Below, in pieces: positions 16,866 to 25,785 of a stretch of DNA of 64,000 bases. The stretch is from the IMG/VR virus record IMGVR_UViG_3300033997_000035, positions 64,001 through 128,000 of that record. One strand, given 5' to 3'. The notes under the pieces were generated by a model. The model did not search any database. It had not been told where the DNA came from and saw only the letters and a program-made list of their open reading frames with translations. This stretch comes from a virus. The number at the start of each line of letters is the position of its first letter. Position 1 is the first letter of the stretch. The position numbers and the translations under genes were made by a program.

Positions 16866-17750
16866 TTAGAATTCAATAAATGGATTACCAACGGATATAA
16901 TCGGAATGCCGAGTTCTACCCACAGGCGCAGAACACTTGGGCGGTCATCTACTGCAAATTGAACATTCCAGTTATCAGCGACATGTTCCCAGAATAACTC
17001 CTCCTTCACAATAGTGTCTTTCCGCATATCACCTTGCTTTCTCATGTGAAGTTCATCAACATAAATTCCATGTTGAAGTAACCAATCTTCAGTATCTTGA
17101 CGGCAAACTTCATCTCGTCCAGACATACAGACTATATAGGTATCGTCTTGTATGCCCTTAACTATATCAATTACGTGCTGATGTGGTAGGTCAGTTGATA
17201 CCTTGTCCCAATCGAAAAACCCACGACCATTTACCTTAGCAACTGTCCCATCTACGTCCAGTATCACACACTTTGGTTTGTTAACGTCTGGTGTGTAAGT
17301 TTTACGTCCAATATATTTCAGGTAGTTTTGATACTGCGTATATATGATTGTCTGACTAATACCACCTTGACGTTGATTATTTCTTTTACAAGCTTCTTCA
17401 AAGGAAATGTCGAATACTTTGAAGGATACCTCATACCCTAAATCATAAAGAATCTCGGTCAGACGATTACGAGTATTACTATTTAAATTTGTATCACTAA
17501 TGATAATATCTTTTAGCTCCGCTGCCGCATCATAGATCTTCTGGTTGCAAACCTCTGTGACACGGTTTTCATTTCCCTTGCTAAACTTATACTTTCCCCA
17601 ATCGCGAACACCATCAGAGAATAATGTAAATCGAACATCATCACGATTGATGTTTACCCACGAAGGGTTTTCAGATACAAACTTTTCAGCCCAAGTTGTT
17701 TTACCACTTGAAGATATCCCTACTGTTAAAATAGCTTGTGGTTTATACAT
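16866..17750 (-). CDS. pseT: Polynucleotide 5'-kinase / 3'-phosphatase (T4 PseT-like)
   Basis: 294 residues. N-terminal kinase with P-loop GISSSGKTTWAEKF and the INRDDVR motif; C-terminal HAD phosphatase with DVDGTVAKV, MSGRDEVCRQDTEDWL and AVDDRPSVLRLW. The domain order and length equal T4 Pnkp, which heals broken tRNA ends by removing 2',3'-cyclic phosphate and phosphorylating 5'-OH. The ATG at 17750 follows GGAGAAAGATA and overlaps the stop of the RNA ligase gene, so the two are coupled. Confidence 0.95.
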   Translation of the reverse strand: MYKPQAILTVGISSSGKTTWAEKFVSENPSWVNINRDDVRFTLFSDGVRDWGKYKFSKGNENRVTEVCNQKIYDAAAELKDIIISDTNLNSNTRNRLTEILYDLGYEVSFKVFDISFEEACKRNNQRQGGISQTIIYTQYQNYLKYIGRKTYTPDVNKPKCVILDVDGTVAKVNGRGFFDWDKVSTDLPHQHVIDIVKGIQDDTYIVCMSGRDEVCRQDTEDWLLQHGIYVDELHMRKQGDMRKDTIVKEELFWEHVADNWNVQFAVDDRPSVLRLWVELGIPIISVGNPFIEF

Positions 17751-18822
17751 TATCTTTCTCCATAATTGTTTCAATAAGCTTAACTTTATATGATGTATTT
17801 TGCTCTGTCAATACCTTTGTTACATCAACTCCAGATTTTCTTGCGGTAAACAAAACCCCACAAAAAGGTAAGTGCTTTACAGCCAAAGCAAACTCCTTTT
17901 GGTCTGCAATATCTTTAGTTGATACCATAGCCGTCTTACATCCCTCTTTTACAGTTTCCCATGCATTGACGTATTCCGTGAAATACTTCTCATCTTCTGG
18001 GAATACCGCCAAATACTCATCCTGTTCGTTGATAACCACTAACTCACGAATACGTTTAGGCGTAAGACCTTCGCCTTTAATTCGATGAGCCACCAAGTAT
18101 GAAGGAGACTTTATTTTACAAACTGGAATACCTTCACTATTGTATGCAACATACCCTTCCTCTAGGTTTGGTAAATCTTTAACTGAGTTGATACAATCTT
18201 CAGTGGATTTAAACTTGTAAATCCTTGGGCTGTGGAACTTGTGTGTTACAATCTTGTTGTAGAACCCAAACTGGTTATTGCGAATTGCAAGTAGGTAAGC
18301 TGCATCATCTTCGTAACGGACAACAACACGGTTCTCTCTACTGACAACTTCGAATATGTATGTAAAATCCTTGTCACCTTTGAATCCAGCAGTCCAGTTG
18401 AGAGAACTTTCGATTAAATCTTTCCAAGTCCTGTCGTAACCGTTGATTGTAGTCGTGGGCATGGTCATAGACTTAGTTCGATATAGCCACTCACCTTTAT
18501 AATTAAATACACTTACCAAACTACCATCTAGTTTCTCGTAACACACTAAACTGCCAATATTAGGACTATACCCGTTTTCTGAGTGGTTAAAGAAACGGTC
18601 AAACGCCCTGCTTACAACGAAAAACGTTTTACCTTTGTCTACACTACCCAACACCAAACTACGGCATTCTAGCACGATTGGGTGCGTCTTAGGACTATCT
18701 ATCTGGTCATAGTTAAGCACATAAAGGTCTGGATAAAGCTCGTTCTGTGAAACTTTGATACTAAGTTCATCAGATAAATCCTGTAGTGTTTTTGTTTCTA
18801 AATATTTTAATACGTTCATCAT
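17743..18822 (-). CDS. rnlA: T4 Rnl1-like RNA ligase
   Basis: About 359 residues. Nucleotidyltransferase motifs: I EKLDGSL with Lys97 as the AMP acceptor, ECRSLV before it, motif IIIa region YIFEVVSRENRVV, IV EEGYVAYN and V KIKSPSYL. Together with the overlapping kinase-phosphatase it should reseal tRNAs cut by host anticodon nucleases. Start is one of two adjacent ATGs (18822 or 18819) behind GGAGG; the first is chosen. It overlaps the upstream small gene by four bases. Confidence 0.93.
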   Translation of the reverse strand: MMNVLKYLETKTLQDLSDELSIKVSQNELYPDLYVLNYDQIDSPKTHPIVLECRSLVLGSVDKGKTFFVVSRAFDRFFNHSENGYSPNIGSLVCYEKLDGSLVSVFNYKGEWLYRTKSMTMPTTTINGYDRTWKDLIESSLNWTAGFKGDKDFTYIFEVVSRENRVVVRYEDDAAYLLAIRNNQFGFYNKIVTHKFHSPRIYKFKSTEDCINSVKDLPNLEEGYVAYNSEGIPVCKIKSPSYLVAHRIKGEGLTPKRIRELVVINEQDEYLAVFPEDEKYFTEYVNAWETVKEGCKTAMVSTKDIADQKEFALAVKHLPFCGVLFTARKSGVDVTKVLTEQNTSYKVKLIETIMEKDNV

Positions 18823-19133
18823 TTCTTCCTCCAACATTTATAATTCTGCACACGACCAATGTGTCTGGCCGACAATTTACGTTTGTGTGGGATATTCCCT
18901 TGGTCAATAACATACACCATACCACACTCATATTCAAGTAGATACTGATCTGTGTTACGTTCCTCTAATGTGGCGAAAGGTAATTCCTCTGGCAACATGT
19001 GGAAGTGGCACAAAGCTTTCTTCAGTGTGCGGAATGTATGATCGTTGCCGCTGTAGGCAACCACCCATGTGGTTTGTGCCAGACGGGATTTACGTGCCTC
19101 GTGGTTGGCACGATGGAGTAGTTTGCGTGACAT
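18819..19133 (-). CDS. Hypothetical basic protein
   Basis: 104 residues behind AAGGAG. Basic ends (MSRKLLHRANHEARKSRL and RVQNYKCWRKK) suggest nucleic acid contact. It overlaps the RNA ligase start, so a helper role in RNA repair is possible but not shown. Confidence 0.6.
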   Translation of the reverse strand: MSRKLLHRANHEARKSRLAQTTWVVAYSGNDHTFRTLKKALCHFHMLPEELPFATLEERNTDQYLLEYECGMVYVIDQGNIPHKRKLSARHIGRVQNYKCWRKK

Positions 19134-19148
19134 AGTGTATTCTCCTTA

Positions 19149-20105
19149 TTAAATAAACATACCACAAGCGGCACTAACATCCTCCCCAGCGGAGAATTGC
19201 ACCTTTAGTTTTCCAACTCTCAAATCACTCTCTAACATTTGAATAATTTCAGACATATGTGGGGACTCTTTATCCTCTGAGAATCCATTGTATCGTAGAA
19301 CACGGAACTCAAAACCCTCAAACACTTTATTACTATTTACAAATGAAATCAAGCTTTCTACTGAATCACTGTCGTCATTTACCCCAGTAATAAACATATA
19401 ATGAACGACCACATTGACACCTTGGGCTGATACATCTTCCAGCAACTCTAAAGTTTTCTCAATAGATTTACTGTTTGGAATAATAATATCACGGTAATTC
19501 TGGTTGTAGTGGTGCATAGAGTAGAACAAACGCACAATACTACGGTTGACATCAGAGTGGTTGTATGGGTTTAAGTTAAAACCATGTACAGTTAATGCAG
19601 CATTCATAGTAATAATACTGCCCATTAATCTGCTAGGGATGTTTGGCATAGAGGTGGCAATATCTACACCATCTAAACCTACGGCCAGCCCTTGCTTCAA
19701 TACTTTATAAATAATCTCATATGCTGAGTCACATGTGTTGTTCATATTCAGAATAGCTTCACCTTCACCCATATAACACAGTTTGATGTAACGTGTGCTG
19801 ATTGAAGGGTCTAACTCATTCACCGCTTCGATGGCCTCTATAACATTAGTGACAATGGTATCCTTTGACACAGCTTTAAATTCTTTACCAAGCTGAGTAA
19901 GGTGACAGAATGAACATGACATCTGACATCCGTGAGAGGATGAAATAATCACGGTGTATTTGTTTTTATCACATAGAATAGGATTATCACGATCCAATTG
20001 CTCAGAGGTAAAGAAACCTGACGGACTAAGCTTAATCGAGGTCTGCATCCCGTTATCGTGGATAATGTTGTAAGTGTGTTGTGTAGCAGAGTGTAAAATT
20101 TTCAT
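19149..20105 (-). CDS. RlmN/Cfr-like radical SAM methyltransferase candidate
   Basis: 318 residues behind AAGGGGAAA. The cluster motif is CQMSCSFC (CxxxCxxC, RlmN type); MGEGEAILN matches RlmN GMGEPLLN; and the C-terminal GEDVSAACGMF matches RlmN GDDIxAACGQL, keeping the second catalytic cysteine. RlmN methylates C2 of adenine in 23S rRNA and tRNA. The substrate here is unknown. It sits upstream of the RNA repair genes in the same direction, which suggests RNA modification. Shorter than RlmN (about 380) and lacks the N-terminal accessory domain. Confidence 0.82.
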   Translation of the reverse strand: MKILHSATQHTYNIIHDNGMQTSIKLSPSGFFTSEQLDRDNPILCDKNKYTVIISSSHGCQMSCSFCHLTQLGKEFKAVSKDTIVTNVIEAIEAVNELDPSISTRYIKLCYMGEGEAILNMNNTCDSAYEIIYKVLKQGLAVGLDGVDIATSMPNIPSRLMGSIITMNAALTVHGFNLNPYNHSDVNRSIVRLFYSMHHYNQNYRDIIIPNSKSIEKTLELLEDVSAQGVNVVVHYMFITGVNDDSDSVESLISFVNSNKVFEGFEFRVLRYNGFSEDKESPHMSEIIQMLESDLRVGKLKVQFSAGEDVSAACGMFI

Positions 20106-20116
20106 AATATTTCCCC

Positions 20117-20545
20117 TTATTTCATAATAGTATATTCAATATGGATATGTTCAAGTGTTTCAAAATACCCATCCCATCCGCGATTAATTACATGGTCTTG
20201 ATCATCACTTGTGGTGAATTTTAGCGTTTCATAACATTTACCTTTCTTCTCTAGTACATCACGAAATTCACGTGCGGCAGCTTCATCTAAGAATACGCCC
20301 ATTGCTTCGAACGAAGAATTCTGTCCACGCCCAAAACTATCACCGCTAGACCATTCAGCCCACACTACATAACAACGATCTCCTGCTGGAATTGAGATGG
20401 ATGAAACAATATCAGGGTATTCATTAACCTTACATATTGATCGAAATCGATTGTCAAATACCTCACTCCAAGATGACCACTCTCCTTCATCGCGATGGGA
20501 ACGGACACACCGTTGTTCGATTTCGACAGTATAGCCAAATAGCAT
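20117..20545 (-). CDS. Hypothetical protein
   Basis: 142 residues behind AAGGAG. Mixed alpha/beta composition with a tryptophan-rich N-terminal half (GEWSSWSEVF, VVWAEWSSG). No motif recognised. Part of the unit running from 21024 to 16702. Confidence 0.65.
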   Translation of the reverse strand: MLFGYTVEIEQRCVRSHRDEGEWSSWSEVFDNRFRSICKVNEYPDIVSSISIPAGDRCYVVWAEWSSGDSFGRGQNSSFEAMGVFLDEAAAREFRDVLEKKGKCYETLKFTTSDDQDHVINRGWDGYFETLEHIHIEYTIMK

Positions 20546-20556
20546 AATATTTCTCC

Positions 20557-21024
20557 TTATTTACCGATCAATACAAAACCTTCGTCATCACAATCGTTGT
20601 GGTCGTAGTATACATCACCAAACTGAGCAACTGCAATAGCAACTTGCTGCATGATTTCATCAGACTTACCCCAACAACCTAGAGAGAATATGATTTTGTC
20701 ACCAGCATAAGTATCTCGGTAGTCGGAGTTGCAATCTGGGAAAATTCCTAACATACGGTGGTTGACATCACCACATCCGAAATGAATATTCAACACTTTC
20801 ATATCATACGCAGAAATGCTCACACCGTTGGTGAACATTTTGGCTTGTGCTGTGTAATCCTCACACATTAAGAAATGGAGGCGTGACACAGCATCCGTGT
20901 GAGTTTTCCAATAGGCATCTAGTTCAGCACGAACCCAAACATTTAATTGTGCGACAACAGCATTCACTACTTCAAATAATTTATCCTTGCCGCAGGTAAC
21001 GAACAATTTAGCGTCTACAGACAT
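20557..21024 (-). CDS. Hypothetical protein
   Basis: 155 residues behind AAGGAG. First gene after a clear promoter at 21057-21085. Cysteines and aspartates near the C-terminus (DHNDCDDEG). No recognised family. Confidence 0.65.
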   Translation of the reverse strand: MSVDAKLFVTCGKDKLFEVVNAVVAQLNVWVRAELDAYWKTHTDAVSRLHFLMCEDYTAQAKMFTNGVSISAYDMKVLNIHFGCGDVNHRMLGIFPDCNSDYRDTYAGDKIIFSLGCWGKSDEIMQQVAIAVAQFGDVYYDHNDCDDEGFVLIGK

Positions 21025-21056
21025 AATATTTCTCCTTGTGTTATTTAATTGAACTA

Positions 21057-21085
21057 AGTGTATTTGATGTGGAGGAAGGTGTCAA
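21057..21085 (-). promoter_or_regulatory. Sigma70-like promoter of the RNA-repair unit
   Basis: Minus strand TTGACA (21085-21080), 17 bases, TACACT (21062-21057). The start site lies about 30 bases before the gene ending at 20557. Confidence 0.75.
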
Positions 21086-21088
21086 GAC

Positions 21089-21793
21089 CTATACCACAAT
21101 ATTTGCAATTTCTTTAGCTGACAACCCTGACTTCAACACATGTGCAACTACTGATACCACAGCAGTAATATTCTTGTCAGTGACAACACCACCATCGCGA
21201 GAGGTGATCACCTTAGAGAAGTAACCGTTATCTTCAAACTTACGCTTAGTAATAGCACAGGTTGATCGAGTATAAGCTTTCTTATAAGCATTGAAGCTGA
21301 CATTGTTATTCTCGCAGAATTTTAGGTAACTCTTAGCAATTTCAACATCACAATTAATTTCATTATTTTCCATCATAACTTTATCCTCCGATACAGATGT
21401 ATTTGAATACTCGTTACCTAGCAAACCTAAACGTTGTTTATACTTAAGTGTGAAATCGAAACCAGACTCAAGCTTACGTCTAAGAGCCTTCAGTTGCTCT
21501 CGTTCAGTTTCCGTGATACCAACATAATCACCACCTTCATCAATGATTCTGTCTTTGAGGTGATTAATGCGTTGAGTGACCACACAGCAATTATCCACAG
21601 TGTAACCTTTGGTTCTATCTATACGCTCAAGACTTCCTGTATTCAAACTTAGTTTCACGCCAGTATAATCACAGTAACCTTCTTTCATTTCGTTACGGTA
21701 GACAAGGAATTGTTCAAAAGTAAGTTCAAAGTTGATACCACGTTTTACGGAACTTTCACTTTTGTTACGATAAAGTTTTGTAACTGTAGACAT
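21089..21793 (-). CDS. HNH-type endonuclease
   Basis: 234 residues behind TAGGAGATAATTA. Residues 35-90 carry an HNH pattern seen in phage nucleases: YCDYTGVKLSL, SLERIDRTKGYTVDNCCVV, RINHLKD. The C-terminal part is helical and may bind DNA. Probably a free-standing homing endonuclease. It lies directly downstream (in reading direction) of TerL, beyond the terminator, with its own promoter. Confidence 0.75.
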   Translation of the reverse strand: MSTVTKLYRNKSESSVKRGINFELTFEQFLVYRNEMKEGYCDYTGVKLSLNTGSLERIDRTKGYTVDNCCVVTQRINHLKDRIIDEGGDYVGITETEREQLKALRRKLESGFDFTLKYKQRLGLLGNEYSNTSVSEDKVMMENNEINCDVEIAKSYLKFCENNNVSFNAYKKAYTRSTCAITKRKFEDNGYFSKVITSRDGGVVTDKNITAVVSVVAHVLKSGLSAKEIANIVV

Positions 21794-21825
21794 TAATTAT
21801 CTCCTATATTCATTCTATGCAGAGA

Positions 21826-21854
21826 AGATTAGCATTGTGGAGATGGCGTGTCAA
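21826..21854 (-). promoter_or_regulatory. Sigma70-like promoter for the HNH gene
   Basis: Minus strand TTGACA (21854-21849), 17 bases, TAATCT (21831-21826) with an extended TGC in front. Confidence 0.7.
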
Positions 21855-21891
21855 CAATTATTTTTCAAGTAATAAAGAAATTATCATGCAG

Positions 21892-21927
21892 ATAAAGAAA
21901 AGCCACCTACAGAGGATGTAAGTGGCC
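21892..21927 (-). terminator. Rho-independent terminator after TerL
   Basis: Minus strand GCCACTT...GTGGCT arms followed by TTTTCTTTATC, 60 bases past the TerL stop. Confidence 0.75.
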
Positions 21928-21987
21928 GAGAGGATGGAATGTTGGGGTAGGAGAGTGGTATCACCGTGGGTGACTGATGTGGGAATC

Positions 21988-23424
21988 CTAGCGGATTTGT
22001 TTACGGTGCCCAGCGAGGAGTGTGGGGGCGTTGATTTCGGGGAGGGCGACGGCTTTGTGGACTTTTATCTTTTGACAAGAAGCATACGCACTTGAAAAAC
22101 AGTCAACTAGATCGTCATGGTATCCGTTATTTTTCTTACCGTCGAAGTTTTCTAGCTCAAGCAGCATGTAGTCCCACACAGAAGGATGGAAACTGGACTT
22201 GACCCAGAACACATCCCCCCGATAACACGCTGCTGCAAAAGGTTCAAACCTAAGTCGCTTAGAACGGTTACTGACAGAAGCATCCTGTTTAACTATAAAA
22301 CCCTCTGCTGCAAGCTTCTTAGCACTCTCTTGAAATTCAACAACCCCTGCTTGGCCTAAATCTTTTGGGAAGACAACTACAGTATCAACACCGTCTAAAA
22401 ATGCCTGACGTTCTATATGTTCATCCCTTTGACCGGGCTTTTCACGTATCCTTGCTATTTGGACACCATCTTTATCTTCAACATAATCTCCCATGACATA
22501 TATATTGTTGTATTTATCTTTTGCAAACTTAATACTGGCTGTATAGTCAGGATCTAACTGCGAAGAATCTCCTCCCTCCGTGGAAGGTTTAGAGGATGCT
22601 TTATCCCAAGCACGTAGATATGTACAACCCATAGGTTCTCTCTCGACAACCTGTATGGTGTTCCTATCCCATACGCCATTTGATGCAGGTTTCCAAAGCC
22701 AGTTACCTTCTAACAACAATGCTGCGTTAGCTGGGTCGTTTGCCCGAAGGTCATCCTCGTATTCACTGTTGTTTAACAACATTGCTGGGTTATCTGCAAG
22801 CGAACTTGGCACCATCGTATATTTACGTGGCTTCTTGTTTGGGAACATTTCTATCAACTCATTTTCATCCCAAGAAGTGATAGTTTGCCCTTTGTCCACC
22901 ACATAATACGCCATACGACCAGAGTATTCTTTGATAGCAAATCCAGTCTTTTGGTCGATAAACCTAGCTAAATATTTAAGACAGAAGTGATTAGGCTCTG
23001 GGTTTAATGTGCATCGGATAAAAGATTGATACTTACTCTTACTTCGCATACGTGTACGAATGTAGTTAAAGGCAAATTCTGAGTGGTTACCGAACTCTTC
23101 GAAATATGCCCCAGTAAGCTGTGCCCCCTGCCAGTTCTTCTTAATCTCCGCTTCTATATCTAAAAAGGAAAACTCAACTTTAGCTCCACTAGGGAATATG
23201 ATTACTTTATCCTTTTCCCTGATCTGAGCCTTACCTATAAACTTACCTTTGTTTGGGCCAGATTGATGCTTAAGGAAGGGGTCATACATTTCTTTAGCTT
23301 CAGGCCATAAGGTGCGTTCTATCTGTTTAACTGTGTTACGGAAGAATACTAAATACGCATGAGGACAATCCACATACTTTAGGGCATCAAATAGTATGGC
23401 CCAACTTTTCCCGCCGCCCGCTGC
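21988..23424 (-). CDS. terL: Terminase large subunit, exon 2
   Basis: 479 codons. After splicing the exon begins AAGGKSWAILFDALKYV, completing the Walker A loop. Further: a Walker B-like GAYFEEFG, and nuclease-domain motifs RAWDKASS, DPDYTASIKF and the C-terminal HDDLVDCFSSAY. It packages DNA into proheads by ATP-driven translocation and cuts the concatemer. The full protein is 510 residues with exon 1. Confidence 0.95.
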   Translation of the reverse strand, partial: AAGGGKSWAILFDALKYVDCPHAYLVFFRNTVKQIERTLWPEAKEMYDPFLKHQSGPNKGKFIGKAQIREKDKVIIFPSGAKVEFSFLDIEAEIKKNWQGAQLTGAYFEEFGNHSEFAFNYIRTRMRSKSKYQSFIRCTLNPEPNHFCLKYLARFIDQKTGFAIKEYSGRMAYYVVDKGQTITSWDENELIEMFPNKKPRKYTMVPSSLADNPAMLLNNSEYEDDLRANDPANAALLLEGNWLWKPASNGVWDRNTIQVVEREPMGCTYLRAWDKASSKPSTEGGDSSQLDPDYTASIKFAKDKYNNIYVMGDYVEDKDGVQIARIREKPGQRDEHIERQAFLDGVDTVVVFPKDLGQAGVVEFQESAKKLAAEGFIVKQDASVSNRSKRLRFEPFAAACYRGDVFWVKSSFHPSVWDYMLLELENFDGKKNNGYHDDLVDCFSSAYASCQKIKVHKAVALPEINAPTLLAGHRKQIR

Positions 23425-23636
23425 CGTAAGTGTTTGATTTCGTTACAAATCTCCCATATTACTATGGGTATCGGATCATATCTTCACAAATGTGTTTACC
23501 GTTTCGAGCACCACTTGATACCCTACACCTTTTCAGGTTGATCTCTACACTATTATGTTAGCTCGGTATTAACGAATATCGCCTCCACCGAATTAGATAA
23601 ATTCTAGTTACCGAGTGGTAACGGGGCGCAACTTTC
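23425..23636 (-). other. Group I self-splicing intron in the terminase gene
   Basis: 212 nt, no ORF. Minus strand: 5' exon ends GGGGGU and pairs with GCCCC in the intron (P1, U.G at the cut). R-like GUGUAGAGAUCA and S-like GAAGAUAUGAUCC form P7 (AGAUCA/UGAUCC). The intron ends in G and the ligated exons read FYGG-AAGGKSW, a perfect GxxxxGKS. The neighbouring GIY-YIG gene may be its mobility nuclease. Confidence 0.9.
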
Positions 23637-23732
23637 ACCCCCATAAAATACAAGTGGTACATCGTCCCACAAGTTTACAAATTGGCATTGCGGCCCCGCT
23701 TGGGGTCGCAATACAAATGGTTCATCTGACAT
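23637..23732 (-). CDS. terL: Terminase large subunit, exon 1
   Basis: 32 codons from ATG at 23732 to the GGG GGT before the intron: MSDEPFVLRPQAG, then QFVNLWDDVPLVFYGG. This is the usual short N-terminus of phage TerL before the P-loop. The start overlaps the last 11 bases of the GIY-YIG gene and lacks a strong ribosome site of its own, so coupling to that gene is possible. Confidence 0.85.
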
Positions 23733-24939
23733 AGTTGTCTATCTCTAGTATTATATCGTTTATCTCTGCACTACTTAATATAAAGCACTCAGTATGTCCT
23801 GCCCACGAACTTTTTAAATCAATGTGATTACAATACGAGTATTTCTTGTGGAGGTAGTGCTCTAGGTTGAAACTGTCGTAAAGATTATAAGCTTTGTAGT
23901 GGATAACTTCTACAGGACATTTGGTGACTCTTTTGATATCGGCCACCCTTTGGTCTAGTACACCACTTATACCTATCTTAAAAAGCGAATCCCTCATTTG
24001 TAAAAGATACACACCAGATGGAATTTGCAGATAGGCACCCTTATTTTCCTCAACCCTGCTCCTGTGAAAACTTACATACCTAAGTCTCAACCTTTTACAC
24101 TCGGGGCAACCTTTAGCCTTATTTACATGATTATCTGGAGATTGCCAGAAATGAAAAGGTTCTTCGTGTTCATGGCATACAATATGAACCTTTTCTCTGG
24201 CTTTGGTGTAGACTACATTAGAGTAGTCATACTTATATGAGTGCACATCATTGGCTTGCTTTAAAAACCAGTCTGTATCCTTTAGTAGTCTTTTTGATGT
24301 CCTCATACCAGCACAGTTATTACAGCCCTTCCCTCTTACCAGATTACCATATAACATATCCACATAGTGGCTACACACAGAACAGGTAACACCTATCCTG
24401 TAATCCCTCTTTGTCTGGTAGCTAATGGGAAAAACAGGGTTAATCCAAGTCGTATGCTTTATCTTCTCTATAACATCGGTCTTGACTTCACCCTCATCCA
24501 TTTGGTAGCGGTTACTACACTTGCAAAATTTTCTCCCCTGAGTCAAAACTTCGAAAGGGTTACAGGTAAGCTTCTCAATTCCGCATATTTTACAAGCAAA
24601 CCCCCAGTTGCGAGATTTATTATAATCAGTTCCTATACTTGTTAAAGTTATTGTTGCGGCGTCATTCAATAACCTTAACGACCTGAACACCCCTTGTAGA
24701 TTCCCTTTACATGTAGCATAACATCCACAGGATGTTGTAACACCACGTATTACTTGAGTTAGTGTGGCCTTACAATGTTTACCACACAGGCATCTAAAAG
24801 CCCATTGGCCTACACCCTGAACTTTAAATAGAGGGGTTAATCTGTTATAAGATTTTTCAGTAGGTAAAGGTTCCCTGTTACTATACTTATCAATCCGTAT
24901 TGAATCTAAATATTCCAAACTAACACTATTATCTTTCAT
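23722..24939 (-). CDS. GIY-YIG homing-type endonuclease overlapping TerL start
   Basis: 405 residues behind GAGGTGATTA. Cysteine modules: CLCGKHCKA, CGCYATCKG, CKICGIEKL, CSVCSHYVD, CPECKRLRL. The C-terminal GIY-YIG/MUG113-like domain reads GVYLLQMRDSLFKIGISG with FNLEHYLHKKY as the catalytic glutamate region. It ends inside the TerL start codon region. Being next to the intron yet outside it, it may drive homing of the terminase intron (collaborative homing), which is an inference. Confidence 0.8.
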   Translation of the reverse strand: MKDNSVSLEYLDSIRIDKYSNREPLPTEKSYNRLTPLFKVQGVGQWAFRCLCGKHCKATLTQVIRGVTTSCGCYATCKGNLQGVFRSLRLLNDAATITLTSIGTDYNKSRNWGFACKICGIEKLTCNPFEVLTQGRKFCKCSNRYQMDEGEVKTDVIEKIKHTTWINPVFPISYQTKRDYRIGVTCSVCSHYVDMLYGNLVRGKGCNNCAGMRTSKRLLKDTDWFLKQANDVHSYKYDYSNVVYTKAREKVHIVCHEHEEPFHFWQSPDNHVNKAKGCPECKRLRLRYVSFHRSRVEENKGAYLQIPSGVYLLQMRDSLFKIGISGVLDQRVADIKRVTKCPVEVIHYKAYNLYDSFNLEHYLHKKYSYCNHIDLKSSWAGHTECFILSSAEINDIILEIDNYVR

Positions 24940-24954
24940 TAATCACCTCAAACA

Positions 24955-25338
24955 CTAATGCACCCTCCCCTCACTCTTCACATCCATCAACACATGCCCT
25001 ACATGCGGGATGCTCTCCAATACCGTGACGATATCCTTAATCCACGCACATCCATAATACCTCAAATTATTTTCCTCCGCTAAGCCCTCTAATTCGCTCT
25101 CTGAGACACTTTCTCCATATTCCGATACATCCGTATCACCCTCATAATAAAGTTCCGTAAATCCCGTCTCTGGAACTATACGTGCATGGAACACTTCATG
25201 ATATTGCATGAATGATAAACATATCGCCTCATCCCCGTATTCGTCCAAGTGGACGGAGAATGCCATCATGTGCGGCACCTTCTGTAGCCACTCTAACATT
25301 GAGAGTGTTTCATCTGAGCAATCTTCTAGTTTAATCAT
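24955..25338 (-). CDS. Hypothetical acidic protein
   Basis: 127 residues; ATG at 25338 follows AAAAGGAGGAATA, so the upstream in-frame ATG at 25356 is rejected. Acidic centre (YEGDTDVSEYGESVSESELEG). No family recognised. Confidence 0.65.
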   Translation of the reverse strand: MIKLEDCSDETLSMLEWLQKVPHMMAFSVHLDEYGDEAICLSFMQYHEVFHARIVPETGFTELYYEGDTDVSEYGESVSESELEGLAEENNLRYYGCAWIKDIVTVLESIPHVGHVLMDVKSEGRVH

Positions 25339-25349
25339 TATTCCTCCTT

Positions 25350-25736
25350 TTAACACAACACTAAACGTGTGTGCATGTTTGCCTTCGTGCGTAATCTACT
25401 GTTCATATACATAACGAATTCAGTAAAATTATCCATCTTGTGATTATAGTCATTATCGTACCGAATATCTTCAGATATGATTACTGTACTTAGTTGCAGC
25501 CCTGTATAATCATAATGTGGATTATCACCTACAACGTCAGCAATCTGAAGTCTAGCACCTTCCTGAGTCTTGAACTCCTTTCGTTGCTCATTGAAAGTTC
25601 CATTCAAAGTTGATTTGACTATCTTAATCAACTCCCCATGCTCCTCCACGGGAGCAAACACAACTCCTACGTACTCAGGATCAAGTAGTCTCCCACTCAA
25701 TAATTCATTGTGTAACTCAATTGCTACTGGTTTCAT
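25350..25736 (-). CDS. Hypothetical protein
   Basis: 128 residues behind AAGGAGG. Starts KPVAIELHNELLSGRLLDPE; no motif recognised. In a unit with the PTH2-like gene. Confidence 0.65.
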   Translation of the reverse strand: MKPVAIELHNELLSGRLLDPEYVGVVFAPVEEHGELIKIVKSTLNGTFNEQRKEFKTQEGARLQIADVVGDNPHYDYTGLQLSTVIISEDIRYDNDYNHKMDNFTEFVMYMNSRLRTKANMHTRLVLC

Positions 25737-25785
25737 ATTTCCTCCTTAATCATCCCACACCTTATTCTACCATACTTTCACATAC

